Shown: positions 43,791-51,468 of the stretch, piece after piece
How positions within the stretch are numbered: the stretch's first letter is position 1
Layout: every line of letters begins with the position of its first letter
Assembly (NCBI RefSeq): GCF_028583725.1
Contig: NZ_CP110680.1
Span: 992,001 to 1,056,000, forward strand
Length of the DNA: 64,000 nt
From: Cellulomonas fimi
Lineage (GTDB): Bacteria; Actinomycetota; Actinomycetes; Actinomycetales; Cellulomonadaceae
Reading direction: 5' to 3'
Translations under genes and position numbers: made by a program
The notes under the pieces: model-generated
Told to the model about the DNA's origin: nothing
Database searches by the model: none
Seen by the model: only the letters and a program-made list of their open reading frames with translations

Positions 43791-44160
43791 CGGCGACCGC
43801 CCACGCGACGAGCGGCACCTGCAGCGGCAGCCGTCCCCACGCGACGACGGGCGTGCGCGACCAGCGCCGCGCGCCCCGGTGCGAGCGGACGGCCATCGTG
43901 ACGTTCCCCGGGAAGACGCCGACCAGCAGCGCTGTCGACGCGAGACCGCCGACGCGGCGCGTGGCGGGCAGGACGAGCGCGGCCGCGCACGCGAGCTCCG
44001 CGACCCCGCTGCCGAGCACCCACGGCTGCGGATCGCCCAGCGCACGGGGGATCAGCGACGTGAAGATCGCGGGTCGGCGCAGGTGCAGGACGCCCGCGGT
44101 GCCGAGGACGGCGGCGAGCGCGAGGGCGGGTCCGTGACGGCGGACCGGGTCGGGGAGCAC
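43756..44160 (-). CDS. DoxX-like membrane protein
   Basis: This 134-residue protein has about four hydrophobic segments (ALALAAVLGTAGVLHL; WVLGSGVAELACAAALVL; LASTALLVGVFPGNVTM; QVPLVAWAVAV). The layout and the F/S-I-P-R...GSGVAELACAAAL pattern fit the DoxX/DoxD family of small membrane proteins linked to redox stress. The family's reaction is not established. Confidence 0.75.
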   Translation of the reverse strand: MLPDPVRRHGPALALAAVLGTAGVLHLRRPAIFTSLIPRALGDPQPWVLGSGVAELACAAALVLPATRRVGGLASTALLVGVFPGNVTMAVRSHRGARRWSRTPVVAWGRLPLQVPLVAWAVAVSRAADPATGR

Positions 44161-44261
44161 GCCTCACCCTAGGAGCGAGGCCGACGCACGGCACCCGCGC
44201 GGCCGGCGCGCGTCCGTCGGCGGCGGGTCGCGCTGTCGGTGCGGCTCGCTACTGTCGCGCC

Positions 44262-45116
44262 ATGACGACGTCGTCGAGCGCGTCCCCGTCCCCGCTGCCG
44301 TTCGCCGAGGTGATCCGGGAGGAGTCCGCCCGCGCCGCCGACGCGCTGGCCGCCGCGCCGCCCGACGCGCGCGTCCCCGCGTGCCCGGACTGGTCGGCGG
44401 CCGACCTCGCGTACCACCTGGGCGAGACGCAGGACTTCTGGTCGAGGATCGTCGGCCTCGCCGCGCCGGACGCGGTGGTGGACGTGGGCGGCGACCCGCC
44501 GGGCGGCTTCGACGGCCCGGAGCGCGAGCCGGACGACGCGCTCGTGCCGTTCCTGCGCACGCGGACCGGGGCACTTCTCGACGCGTTCGCGGGGCACGAC
44601 CCGTCGGAGCGCTGCTGGTCGTGGTCGCCGAACGGCGGCGACGTCGCGTGGGCGCTGCGGCGGCAGGCGCACGAGGCGCTGGTGCACCGGGTGGACGCGG
44701 AGCAGGTCGCGGGGCTCCCGGTGACGGACCCGGCCGTCGAGGTGGCGGCCGACGGGGTCGACGAGATGCTCGCGGTCATGATGAGCGGGCTGCCGCCGTG
44801 GGCGACGTTCACGCCGGACGACGCGGGCCGGGTCCTGGTCGTCGCGTCGGACGCCGGGCGCTCGTGGTTGGTCGAGCTCGGCCGCTTCACGGGGACGTCG
44901 CCGCGGACGGGGAACACGTACGACCTGGACGCGGGTGAGCTGGTGGCGCGCGACGTCACGGCCGGCGACGCGCAGGTCGCCGTCACGCTCACGGGCTCGG
45001 CGTGGGACCTGGACCGCTGGCTGTGGGGCCGTGGCCCGCTGGACGCCGTCACGGTCGAGGGGGAGCGCGCCGTGGTCGACCGGTTGCGGGCCGTGCTCGT
45101 CGAGTCGAGCCAGTGA
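44262..45116 (+). CDS. maleylpyruvate isomerase family (mycothiol-dependent DinB-type) protein
   Basis: This 284-residue protein has an N-terminal MDMPI/DinB four-helix domain with CPDWSAADLAYHLGETQDFW (about 46-65) and the metal-binding pair in RQAHEALVHRVDAE, followed by a C-terminal sterol-carrier-like domain (RVLVVASDAGRSWLVELGRF...DRWLWGR). Family members are often annotated as mycothiol-dependent isomerases or S-transferases, and most have no known substrate. The His-rich metal site looks intact. Confidence 0.85.
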   Translation: MTTSSSASPSPLPFAEVIREESARAADALAAAPPDARVPACPDWSAADLAYHLGETQDFWSRIVGLAAPDAVVDVGGDPPGGFDGPEREPDDALVPFLRTRTGALLDAFAGHDPSERCWSWSPNGGDVAWALRRQAHEALVHRVDAEQVAGLPVTDPAVEVAADGVDEMLAVMMSGLPPWATFTPDDAGRVLVVASDAGRSWLVELGRFTGTSPRTGNTYDLDAGELVARDVTAGDAQVAVTLTGSAWDLDRWLWGRGPLDAVTVEGERAVVDRLRAVLVESSQ

Positions 45117-45157
45117 GGGCCTTGTCCTGAGCCGCCGCGAGGAGCACAATTCCTCAC

Positions 45158-45985
45158 ATGGGGAATAACGCACCGGCGATCGAGGTCGTCGCCCTGCGTG
45201 TCGTCCGCGGCGGGCGGCCCGTGATCGCGTCGCTCGACCTCACCGTGCCGCGGCGCCAGGTCGTCGGGCTGCTCGGTCCGAGCGGCAGCGGCAAGACGAC
45301 GCTCATGCGGGCGGTCGTCGGCGCGCAGGTGGTCGCGGGCGGCGAGGTGCGCGTGTTCGGCGAGCCGGCCGGCACGCCCGCGCTGCGCCGCCGGATCGGC
45401 TACGTGACCCAGGCGCCGAGCGTCTACGCCGACCTCACCGTCACCGAGAACCTCCGGTACGCCGCCGCGATCCTCGGGCTGGGGCAGCGCGAGGTGGACC
45501 GCGCGCTCGACGAGGTCGACCTGGCGGCGCACGCGAAGCAGTCGATCGGCACCCTGTCCGGCGGCGAGCGGTCGCGCGTGTCCCTCGCGGTCGCGCTGCT
45601 CGGCCACCCCGACCTGCTGGTCCTCGACGAGCCGACCGTCGGCCTCGACCCCGTGCTGCGTCGCGACCTGTGGGACCTGTTCGGGCGCCTCCGCGACGCG
45701 GGAGCGAGCCTGCTCGTGTCGAGCCACGTCATGGACGAGGCCGTCCGCTGCGACCGTTTGGTCCTCATGCGCGAGGGCGACGTGCTCGCCGACGCCACGC
45801 TGCCCGAGCTGCTCGCACGCACCGGCGCCACGGACGCGGAGGGTGCGTTCCTCGCGCTCGTCGACGCGGCGAACGCGGCGCACGTCGCCGGCCAGCCCGG
45901 GGCGGCCGGTGCCGGGGGCCGGCACGCGAGGCCCGGCGGGACGCCGGGCGACGGCACGGACGCCGGCTCGAGGAGGTCGTCGTGA
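45158..45985 (+). CDS. ABC-2 type exporter ATPase
   Basis: This 275-residue ATPase has Walker A GPSGSGKTTLM (about 39-49), signature LSGGERSRVSLAVALLG, Walker B LLVLDEPTVGLDP and an H-loop His in VSSHVMDEA. The sequence is of the DrrA/NatA type. The last 30 residues are Gly/Arg-rich and disordered. It overlaps the permease gene at 45982 by 4 nt (GTGA) and forms a two-gene exporter, possibly for drugs or lipids (inference). Confidence 0.93.
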   Translation: MGNNAPAIEVVALRVVRGGRPVIASLDLTVPRRQVVGLLGPSGSGKTTLMRAVVGAQVVAGGEVRVFGEPAGTPALRRRIGYVTQAPSVYADLTVTENLRYAAAILGLGQREVDRALDEVDLAAHAKQSIGTLSGGERSRVSLAVALLGHPDLLVLDEPTVGLDPVLRRDLWDLFGRLRDAGASLLVSSHVMDEAVRCDRLVLMREGDVLADATLPELLARTGATDAEGAFLALVDAANAAHVAGQPGAAGAGGRHARPGGTPGDGTDAGSRRSS

Positions 45986-46713
45986 GCCCCCGCCTGACGG
46001 CCGCGACCGCGCAGCGCGTCCTCACCCAGCTGCGCCACGACCACCGCACGATCGCGCTGGTCCTGGTGCTCCCGTGCCTCCTCATCGGGCTGATCGCGTG
46101 GATGTTCGACGGCACGCCCGTCCTCGACCAGTTCGGGCCGCTGCTCGTCGGGCTGTTCCCGCTGCTCGTGATGTTCCTCGTGACGAGCGTCGCGACGCTG
46201 CGGGAGCGCACGTCCGGCACGCTCGAGCGGCTCATGACGCTCCCGATCGGCCGCGCCGACGTCGTCGTCGGGTACGCGATCGCGTTCGCGGTGCTCGCGT
46301 CGGTGCAGGCGCTCGTCGTGGTCGGCTTCGCGGTCGGGGTGTGCGGCATGGACGTGGCCGGGCCGATCGGCCTGGTGATCCTCGTCGCGGTGCTCGACGC
46401 GGTGCTCGGCTGCGCGCTGGGTCTCGGCGCGTCGGCCCTCGCCCGGACGGAGTTCCAGGCCGTGCAGCTGATGCCGGCGGTGATCTTCCCGCAGATCATC
46501 ACGTGCGGGCTGCTCATGCCCCGCGACGAGATGCCGCAGCTGCTCGAGTGGCTGTCGCGCGTCTTCCCGCTCACGTACGCGCTGGACGCGATGCAGAAGC
46601 TCGCGGCCGGGTCCGGCTGGGCGGACGTCCGCGGTGACGTGGGCGTCGTGGCGCTCTTCATCGTCGGCGCGCTGGTCGTGGGCGCGTCGACCCTCCGCCG
46701 CCGCACGCCCTGA
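45982..46713 (+). CDS. ABC-2 type exporter permease
   Basis: This 243-residue permease has about six hydrophobic segments and the ABC-2 signature around FPLTYALDAMQKLAAG. RERTSGTLERLMTLPIGRADVVVGY is the usual cytoplasmic loop of the family. It starts at GTG 45982, inside the ATPase stop. It is the last gene before the galactoside operon, which has its own operators. Confidence 0.92.
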   Translation: MSPRLTAATAQRVLTQLRHDHRTIALVLVLPCLLIGLIAWMFDGTPVLDQFGPLLVGLFPLLVMFLVTSVATLRERTSGTLERLMTLPIGRADVVVGYAIAFAVLASVQALVVVGFAVGVCGMDVAGPIGLVILVAVLDAVLGCALGLGASALARTEFQAVQLMPAVIFPQIITCGLLMPRDEMPQLLEWLSRVFPLTYALDAMQKLAAGSGWADVRGDVGVVALFIVGALVVGASTLRRRTP

Positions 46714-46851
46714 CGTCGTCGAACGCGCGATCGGCGACCATGCCCGGTGGCGACACGGCGCTGACGGCGCGCTCGTAGGGCGGCCCGGCGCGGCGCGGCC
46801 GTGGGAGCGCGACCGTCTCTGAATCGTCATAATCCTGTGATCCACGCCACT

Positions 46852-46865
46852 TGACTACGTAGTCA
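46852..46865. promoter_or_regulatory. palindromic operator 1 of the galactoside operon
   Basis: TGACTACGTAGTCA, a perfect 14-bp palindrome with central CG, as LacI-family proteins prefer. A TTGACT -35-like hexamer overlaps its left edge. Confidence 0.75.
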
Positions 46866-46875
46866 TCCAGTGGTT

Positions 46876-46889
46876 TGACTACGTAGTCA
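46876..46889. promoter_or_regulatory. palindromic operator 2 of the galactoside operon
   Basis: A second identical TGACTACGTAGTCA lies 24 bp downstream of the first (start to start) and 31 bp before the GTG of the LacI gene, again preceded by TTGACT. Confidence 0.75.
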
Positions 46890-46919
46890 TCGGGCAGAGC
46901 CGACCGAAGGGACAACGCC

Positions 46920-47939
46920 GTGGCCGTGGAGCGAGCAGTCGTCGCGATGGACGTCGCGCGCGCCGCCGGCGTCTCGCAGAAGACCGTGAGCCGCGTCATC
47001 AACGGCGACCCCCACGTCCGCCCGGAGGTCCGCGACCGCGTCCGGCAGGCCGCCGCGACCCTCGGCTACCGGCCCAACCGCGCCGCCCGCCAGCTCGTCT
47101 CGGGGCGCAGCAGGACGATCGGCGTGCTGTCCGTCGGCTCCACCGACTTCGGGCCCGCGTCGATCATGGTCGGCATCGAGCGGGCGATCCGCGAGGCCGG
47201 CTACGCGATGTCGGTCGTCAACACGCTCGAGGGCGACCCGGAGAGCATCACGGGCTCGCTGCTGGACCTCGTCGAGCAGGGCGTCGACGGCATCGCGGTC
47301 AACGAGCCCGTCGGCGTCTTCACGCTCGACGCCGCCCAGGTCGGCGACCTGCCGATCCTCAGCCTCTCGGGCCGGTACGGCATCTCCACCAACGAGCTCA
47401 TGGTCGACGCGGACCAGTCGGGCGGCGGCTTCGCCGCGACCGAGCACCTCCTGGCGCTCGGCCACCGCACGGTCCACCACGTCGCCGGCCCGGCCGGGTG
47501 GCGGTCGGCGGGCCTGCGCGCGGACGGCTGGCGGCAGACGCTCGCCGCCGCGGGCGCGCCCGTCCCCGAGGTCCTGCACGGGGACTGGAGCGCACCGTCG
47601 GGCTACGCCGTCGGGCAGCGCCTCGCCGCCGACCCCGATGTCACCGCCGTCTTCGTCGCGAACGACCACATGGCGATCGGCGTCCTGCGCGCGTTCGCCG
47701 ACGCGGGACGCGACGTCCCCGGCGACGTGTCCGTCGTCGGCTTCGACGACATCCCTGAGGCCGCCTACCTGACGCGCGCCCTCACCACGATCCGCCAGGA
47801 CCTCACGCACCTGGCCTCGTTCGGCGTCCGGCTCCTGGTCGACGCCGTCGAGAACCCGCGACGGCAGGACCGTCGCGAGGACGTCCCGGTCGAGCTCGTG
47901 GTCCGGGAGACGACAGCAGCACCCCGCGGGCGGGGCTGA
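46920..47939 (+). CDS. LacI-family repressor of the galactoside operon
   Basis: This 339-residue regulator has the helix-turn-helix at about 9-58 (AMDVARAAGVSQKTVSRVINGDPHVRPEVR) and an effector domain ending VGFDDIPEAAYLTRALTTIRQDL. It starts at GTG 46920. Two perfect palindromes sit just upstream, so it probably represses its own gene and the genes that follow on the same strand. The inducer is likely a galactoside imported by the downstream transporter (inference). Confidence 0.92.
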   Translation: MAVERAVVAMDVARAAGVSQKTVSRVINGDPHVRPEVRDRVRQAAATLGYRPNRAARQLVSGRSRTIGVLSVGSTDFGPASIMVGIERAIREAGYAMSVVNTLEGDPESITGSLLDLVEQGVDGIAVNEPVGVFTLDAAQVGDLPILSLSGRYGISTNELMVDADQSGGGFAATEHLLALGHRTVHHVAGPAGWRSAGLRADGWRQTLAAAGAPVPEVLHGDWSAPSGYAVGQRLAADPDVTAVFVANDHMAIGVLRAFADAGRDVPGDVSVVGFDDIPEAAYLTRALTTIRQDLTHLASFGVRLLVDAVENPRRQDRREDVPVELVVRETTAAPRGRG

Positions 47940-47980
47940 CGAGGCCCCACCCGCACCACCGGCCCACCAGGCCGTCCCGG

Positions 47981-48009
47981 GCGTCCCGCGACCGATCGCA
48001 GCGGGACGC
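47981..48009 (+). other. hairpin between LacI gene and binding-protein gene
   Basis: A 9-bp perfect stem (GCGTCCCGC / GCGGGACGC) with an 11-nt loop lies in the 113-nt spacer. It could be a weak terminator or an mRNA-stability element. Confidence 0.4.
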
Positions 48010-48052
48010 ACGCACCGACCGGACCAGCACGACCTTCACGAAGGAGTGGAGC

Positions 48053-49429
48053 ATGTCGAGGACGATCACGTGGCGGCGCAAGGCCGCCGGGCTCACCGCG
48101 GGCGTCGCCGTGGCGGCGCTCGCCCTCACCGCCTGCAGCAGCGGCGGCGGGAGCGACGGCGGCGGCGAGACGACCGGTCCCGTCAGCCAGGCCGACATCG
48201 ACGAGGCCATGACGACGCCGACCAAGCTGACCTTCTGGACGTGGGTCCCCGACATCGAGAAGGAGGTGAAGCTCTTCGAGGACGCCTACCCGGCGATCGA
48301 CGTCGAGGTCGTCAACGTCGGCCAGGGCGCCGACCACTACCAGAAGCTGCGCAGCGCCCTGAAGGCGGGCGAGGGCGCGCCGGACGTCGCGCAGGTCGAG
48401 TTCCAGCACCTGTCGTCGTTCGCGCTGGGCGACAACCTGCTCGACCTCACGCCGTACATGCCCGAGGACATCGGCGACGACTACGTCCCGTGGGTGTGGG
48501 AACAGGTCAAGTCCACCGACGGCGAGAAGGTCTGGGGCGTCCCGCAGGACTCGGGCCCGATGGGCCTGCTGTACCGCGAGGACCTGCTCACGCAGCACGG
48601 CATCGAGGTCCCGACGACGTGGGACGCGTTCGCCCAGGCGGCGACCGACCTGCACGCGAAGGACCCGAACCTCTACCTGACGAACCTGCCGGGCAACGAC
48701 ATGGGCCAGTTCACCGCGCTGCTGTGGCAGGCCGGTGCGCGTCCGTTCGGGTGGGACGGCAAGGAGACGGTGACGATCGACCTGATGTCCGACGAGGCCA
48801 CGCAGGTCGCGCAGTACTGGGGTGACCTCGTCGCCGCCGACGCGGTGTCGGTCGACCCGGACTTCACGGACGCCTGGTACCAGGGGCTCGCCAACGGCAA
48901 GTACGCGTCGTGGGTGGCCGCCGCGTGGGGACCGGTGTTCCTGCAGGGCACGGCCGCCAACACGTCCGGCCTGTGGCGGGCGTCGACGATCCCGCAGTGG
49001 GAGGACGGCGCGAACGTGTCCGCCAACTGGGGCGGCTCGTCGGACGCCGTGCTCGCGTCCACCAAGAACCCGATCGCCGCGTCGCAGCTCGCGCTGTGGA
49101 TCAACCACGACAAGGCGTCGGCGATGACGATGGCGACCGAGCAGTTCCTGTTCCCGACGACGACCGAGGTCCTCGAGGACCCGGCGTTCGCGGACCAGCA
49201 GGCCGAGTTCTACGGCGGCCAGGAGGTCAACAAGCTGTTCGCGGAGATCTCCTCGACGGTCGAGCCGGACTTCGGCTGGCTGCCGTTCATGGACTACGCC
49301 TACTCCGCCGGTGAGGAGACCGTCGGCAAGGCCATCGCGGACAAGACCGACCTGGTCGAGGCCATGCAGGCGTGGCAGGACAAGCTCACGACCTACGCCG
49401 AGCAGCAGGGCTTCACCGTCGCCGACTGA
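48053..49429 (+). CDS. CUT1-type sugar ABC transporter substrate-binding lipoprotein
   Basis: This 458-residue lipoprotein has a signal ending LALTAC, giving lipidated Cys28, then the extracellular solute-binding family 1 fold (KLTFWTWVPDIEKEVKLFEDAYP, APDVAQVEFQHL, WGVPQDSGPMGLLYREDLL). It captures an oligosaccharide outside the membrane and passes it to the two permeases encoded next. GAAGGAG precedes the ATG. The neighbouring GH42 enzymes suggest a beta-galactoside. No ATPase gene belongs to this cluster. Confidence 0.93.
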   Translation: MSRTITWRRKAAGLTAGVAVAALALTACSSGGGSDGGGETTGPVSQADIDEAMTTPTKLTFWTWVPDIEKEVKLFEDAYPAIDVEVVNVGQGADHYQKLRSALKAGEGAPDVAQVEFQHLSSFALGDNLLDLTPYMPEDIGDDYVPWVWEQVKSTDGEKVWGVPQDSGPMGLLYREDLLTQHGIEVPTTWDAFAQAATDLHAKDPNLYLTNLPGNDMGQFTALLWQAGARPFGWDGKETVTIDLMSDEATQVAQYWGDLVAADAVSVDPDFTDAWYQGLANGKYASWVAAAWGPVFLQGTAANTSGLWRASTIPQWEDGANVSANWGGSSDAVLASTKNPIAASQLALWINHDKASAMTMATEQFLFPTTTEVLEDPAFADQQAEFYGGQEVNKLFAEISSTVEPDFGWLPFMDYAYSAGEETVGKAIADKTDLVEAMQAWQDKLTTYAEQQGFTVAD

Positions 49430-49435
49430 GGGACC

Positions 49436-49472
49436 GCCGGTCCCGCGGCACTCCGCAGGCCGCGGGACCGGC
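49436..49472 (+). other. intercistronic hairpin after the CUT1 binding-protein gene
   Basis: A perfect 14-bp stem (49436-49449 with 49459-49472, 9-nt loop) lies between the binding-protein and first permease genes. It would favour higher binding-protein than permease expression. Confidence 0.65.
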
Positions 49473-49499
49473 ACCCCCCACCGACCCCGGGAGACACCG

Positions 49500-50450
49500 A
49501 TGACCGACGTCGTCACGCCCGAGCGCACCCTCGCGCAGCCCCGGAAGCACCGGCACTCGTCGCCGATGCGCCGCAAGCAGAACGCCACCGCGTACCTGCT
49601 CATCGCGCCGTTCGTCGCGATCTTCGTCCTGTTCCTCGTCACGCCGCTCGTCTACGCGGGCTACCTCAGCCTGTTCCGCGAGCAGCTCGTCGGCGGCACC
49701 GCCTTCGTCGGGCTCGAGAACTACACCCGCGCGCTGTCCGACCCGTCGTTCCTGTCGGGCGTCGGGCGCATGACGCTCTTCCTGCTCATCCAGGTGCCGG
49801 TCATGCTCGGCCTGTCGCTGCTGTTCGCGCTCCTGCTCGACGCGGGCGTGCTGTACCTGCAGCGGTTCATCCGGCTCGGCATCTTCGTGCCGTACGCGGT
49901 GCCCGGCGTCGTCGCGGCGCTCATGTGGGGCTACCTCTACGGCCCCGACTTCGGGCCTGCCGCGCAGATCGCCGACGCGGTCGGCGTCGCGGCGCCGCCC
50001 TTCCTGTCAGCCGACTGGATGCTGTTCTCGATCATGAACATCGTCACGTGGGAGTTCGTCGGCTACAACATGATCATCATCTACGCCGCGCTGCGGGCGA
50101 TCCCCGCGGAGCTGTACGACGCGGCGTCCGTCGACGGGGCCGGCGCGGTCCGCACCGCGTGGAGCATCAAGATCCCGGCCGTGCGCCCGGCGCTCCTGCT
50201 GACGCTGATCTTCTCCGTGATCGGCACGTTCCAGCTCTTCACCGAGCCGAACCTGCTGCAGTCGCTCGCGCCCAACGTGATCGGCACCGACTACACACCG
50301 AACCTCTACGCGTACAACCTCTCGTTCATCAACCGTGACCTGAACTACGCCGCGGCGATCGCCTTCGTGCTGGGCATCGTCATCATGATCGTCTCCTACG
50401 TGGTGCAGCTGTCGGCGCAGCGCAGGGAGCGCAAGGAGCGTGCCCGATGA
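49500..50450 (+). CDS. CUT1 sugar ABC permease 1 (MalF-like)
   Basis: This 316-residue permease has six membrane helices (first TAYLLIAPFVAIFVLFLVTPLV, last AAAIAFVLGIVIMIVSYVVQL) and the EAA-loop motif in DAASVDGAGAVRTAWSIKIPAVRPAL, which docks the ATPase. It forms a heterodimer with the product of 50447, whose start overlaps its stop by 4 nt. The ATG at 49500 has GGGAGA upstream. Confidence 0.93.
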   Translation: MTDVVTPERTLAQPRKHRHSSPMRRKQNATAYLLIAPFVAIFVLFLVTPLVYAGYLSLFREQLVGGTAFVGLENYTRALSDPSFLSGVGRMTLFLLIQVPVMLGLSLLFALLLDAGVLYLQRFIRLGIFVPYAVPGVVAALMWGYLYGPDFGPAAQIADAVGVAAPPFLSADWMLFSIMNIVTWEFVGYNMIIIYAALRAIPAELYDAASVDGAGAVRTAWSIKIPAVRPALLLTLIFSVIGTFQLFTEPNLLQSLAPNVIGTDYTPNLYAYNLSFINRDLNYAAAIAFVLGIVIMIVSYVVQLSAQRRERKERAR

Positions 50451-51394
50451 CCACGACGACGATCAGCACCCCCGCGGACCGCCGCGCGTCCGGGCCCGCC
50501 GAGCCGGCCGCCCCGCGCAGCCGTCGCCGCCGCGCGTACTCGAGCGACCAGCCCCGCCGCAGCCCGCTGCTGACGGTGCTCATGCTGCTCGCCCTGGTGT
50601 ACTTCCTGCTGCCGCTGTTCTGGCTGGTGGTCGCGTCGACCAAGTCGAACGCCGACCTGTTCTCCTCGTTCGGGCTGTGGTTCGCGCAGTCGATGTCCCT
50701 GTGGGAGAACATCCAGGCCGTGTTCACGGCGCAGGACGGCGTGTACCTGCTGTGGATGCGCAACACCGTGGTCTACGCGGGCACCGCCGCCGTCGGCGCC
50801 GCGTTCCTCGCGACGGCCGCCGGGTACGCGTTCGCGAAGTACCGGTTCCCCGGCAGCAACGCGATCTTCAGCGGCATCCTCGGGTCGATCATGATCCCGA
50901 CGACGGCCCTGGCGATCCCGACGTACCTGCTGTTCGCCAAGGCCGGCCTGACGAACACGCCGTGGGCGGTCATCCTGCCCTCGCTCGTCAGCCCGTTCGG
51001 GGTGTTCCTCATGCGGGTCTACGCGGCCGACGCGGTCGACGACACGCTCATCGAGGCGGCCCGCGTCGACGGTGCCGGCGAGCTGCGGATCTTCTTCCAG
51101 GTCGCGCTGCGGCTGCTGGTCCCGGGTCTCGTGACGGTCCTGCTGTTCACGCTCGTGGCGACGTGGAACAACTACTTCCTGCCGCTCATCGTGCTCAACA
51201 GCCCGGACCTGTTCCCGCTGACCGTGGGCCTCGCGCAGTGGCAGGCCACCGCCGCGGGCGGATCCGGCTCGCGGCCCCTGTTCTCCAGCGTGATCACCGG
51301 GTCGCTCATCTCGATCATCCCGCTGATCGTCGCGTTCCTGTTCCTGCAGCGGTACTGGCAGTCCGGGCTCGCGACGGGCTCCGTCAAGGGCTGA
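50447..51394 (+). CDS. CUT1 sugar ABC permease 2 (MalG-like)
   Basis: This 315-residue permease has six membrane helices (LLTVLMLLALVYFLLPLFWLVVAS first) and EAA motif IEAARVDGAGELRIFFQVALRLLVPGL. It is partner to the permease at 49500. As no ATPase gene is linked, the pair probably uses a shared MsiK-type ATPase encoded elsewhere, as is usual for CUT1 systems in actinobacteria. Confidence 0.93.
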   Translation: MTTTTISTPADRRASGPAEPAAPRSRRRRAYSSDQPRRSPLLTVLMLLALVYFLLPLFWLVVASTKSNADLFSSFGLWFAQSMSLWENIQAVFTAQDGVYLLWMRNTVVYAGTAAVGAAFLATAAGYAFAKYRFPGSNAIFSGILGSIMIPTTALAIPTYLLFAKAGLTNTPWAVILPSLVSPFGVFLMRVYAADAVDDTLIEAARVDGAGELRIFFQVALRLLVPGLVTVLLFTLVATWNNYFLPLIVLNSPDLFPLTVGLAQWQATAAGGSGSRPLFSSVITGSLISIIPLIVAFLFLQRYWQSGLATGSVKG

Positions 51395-51468
51395 CGCGCC
51401 CATCTGTTCCTGCCGCCCGGCCGGCGCGGCACCCCTGATCCACCGGTACACCCGGCTGAGGAGACCTC

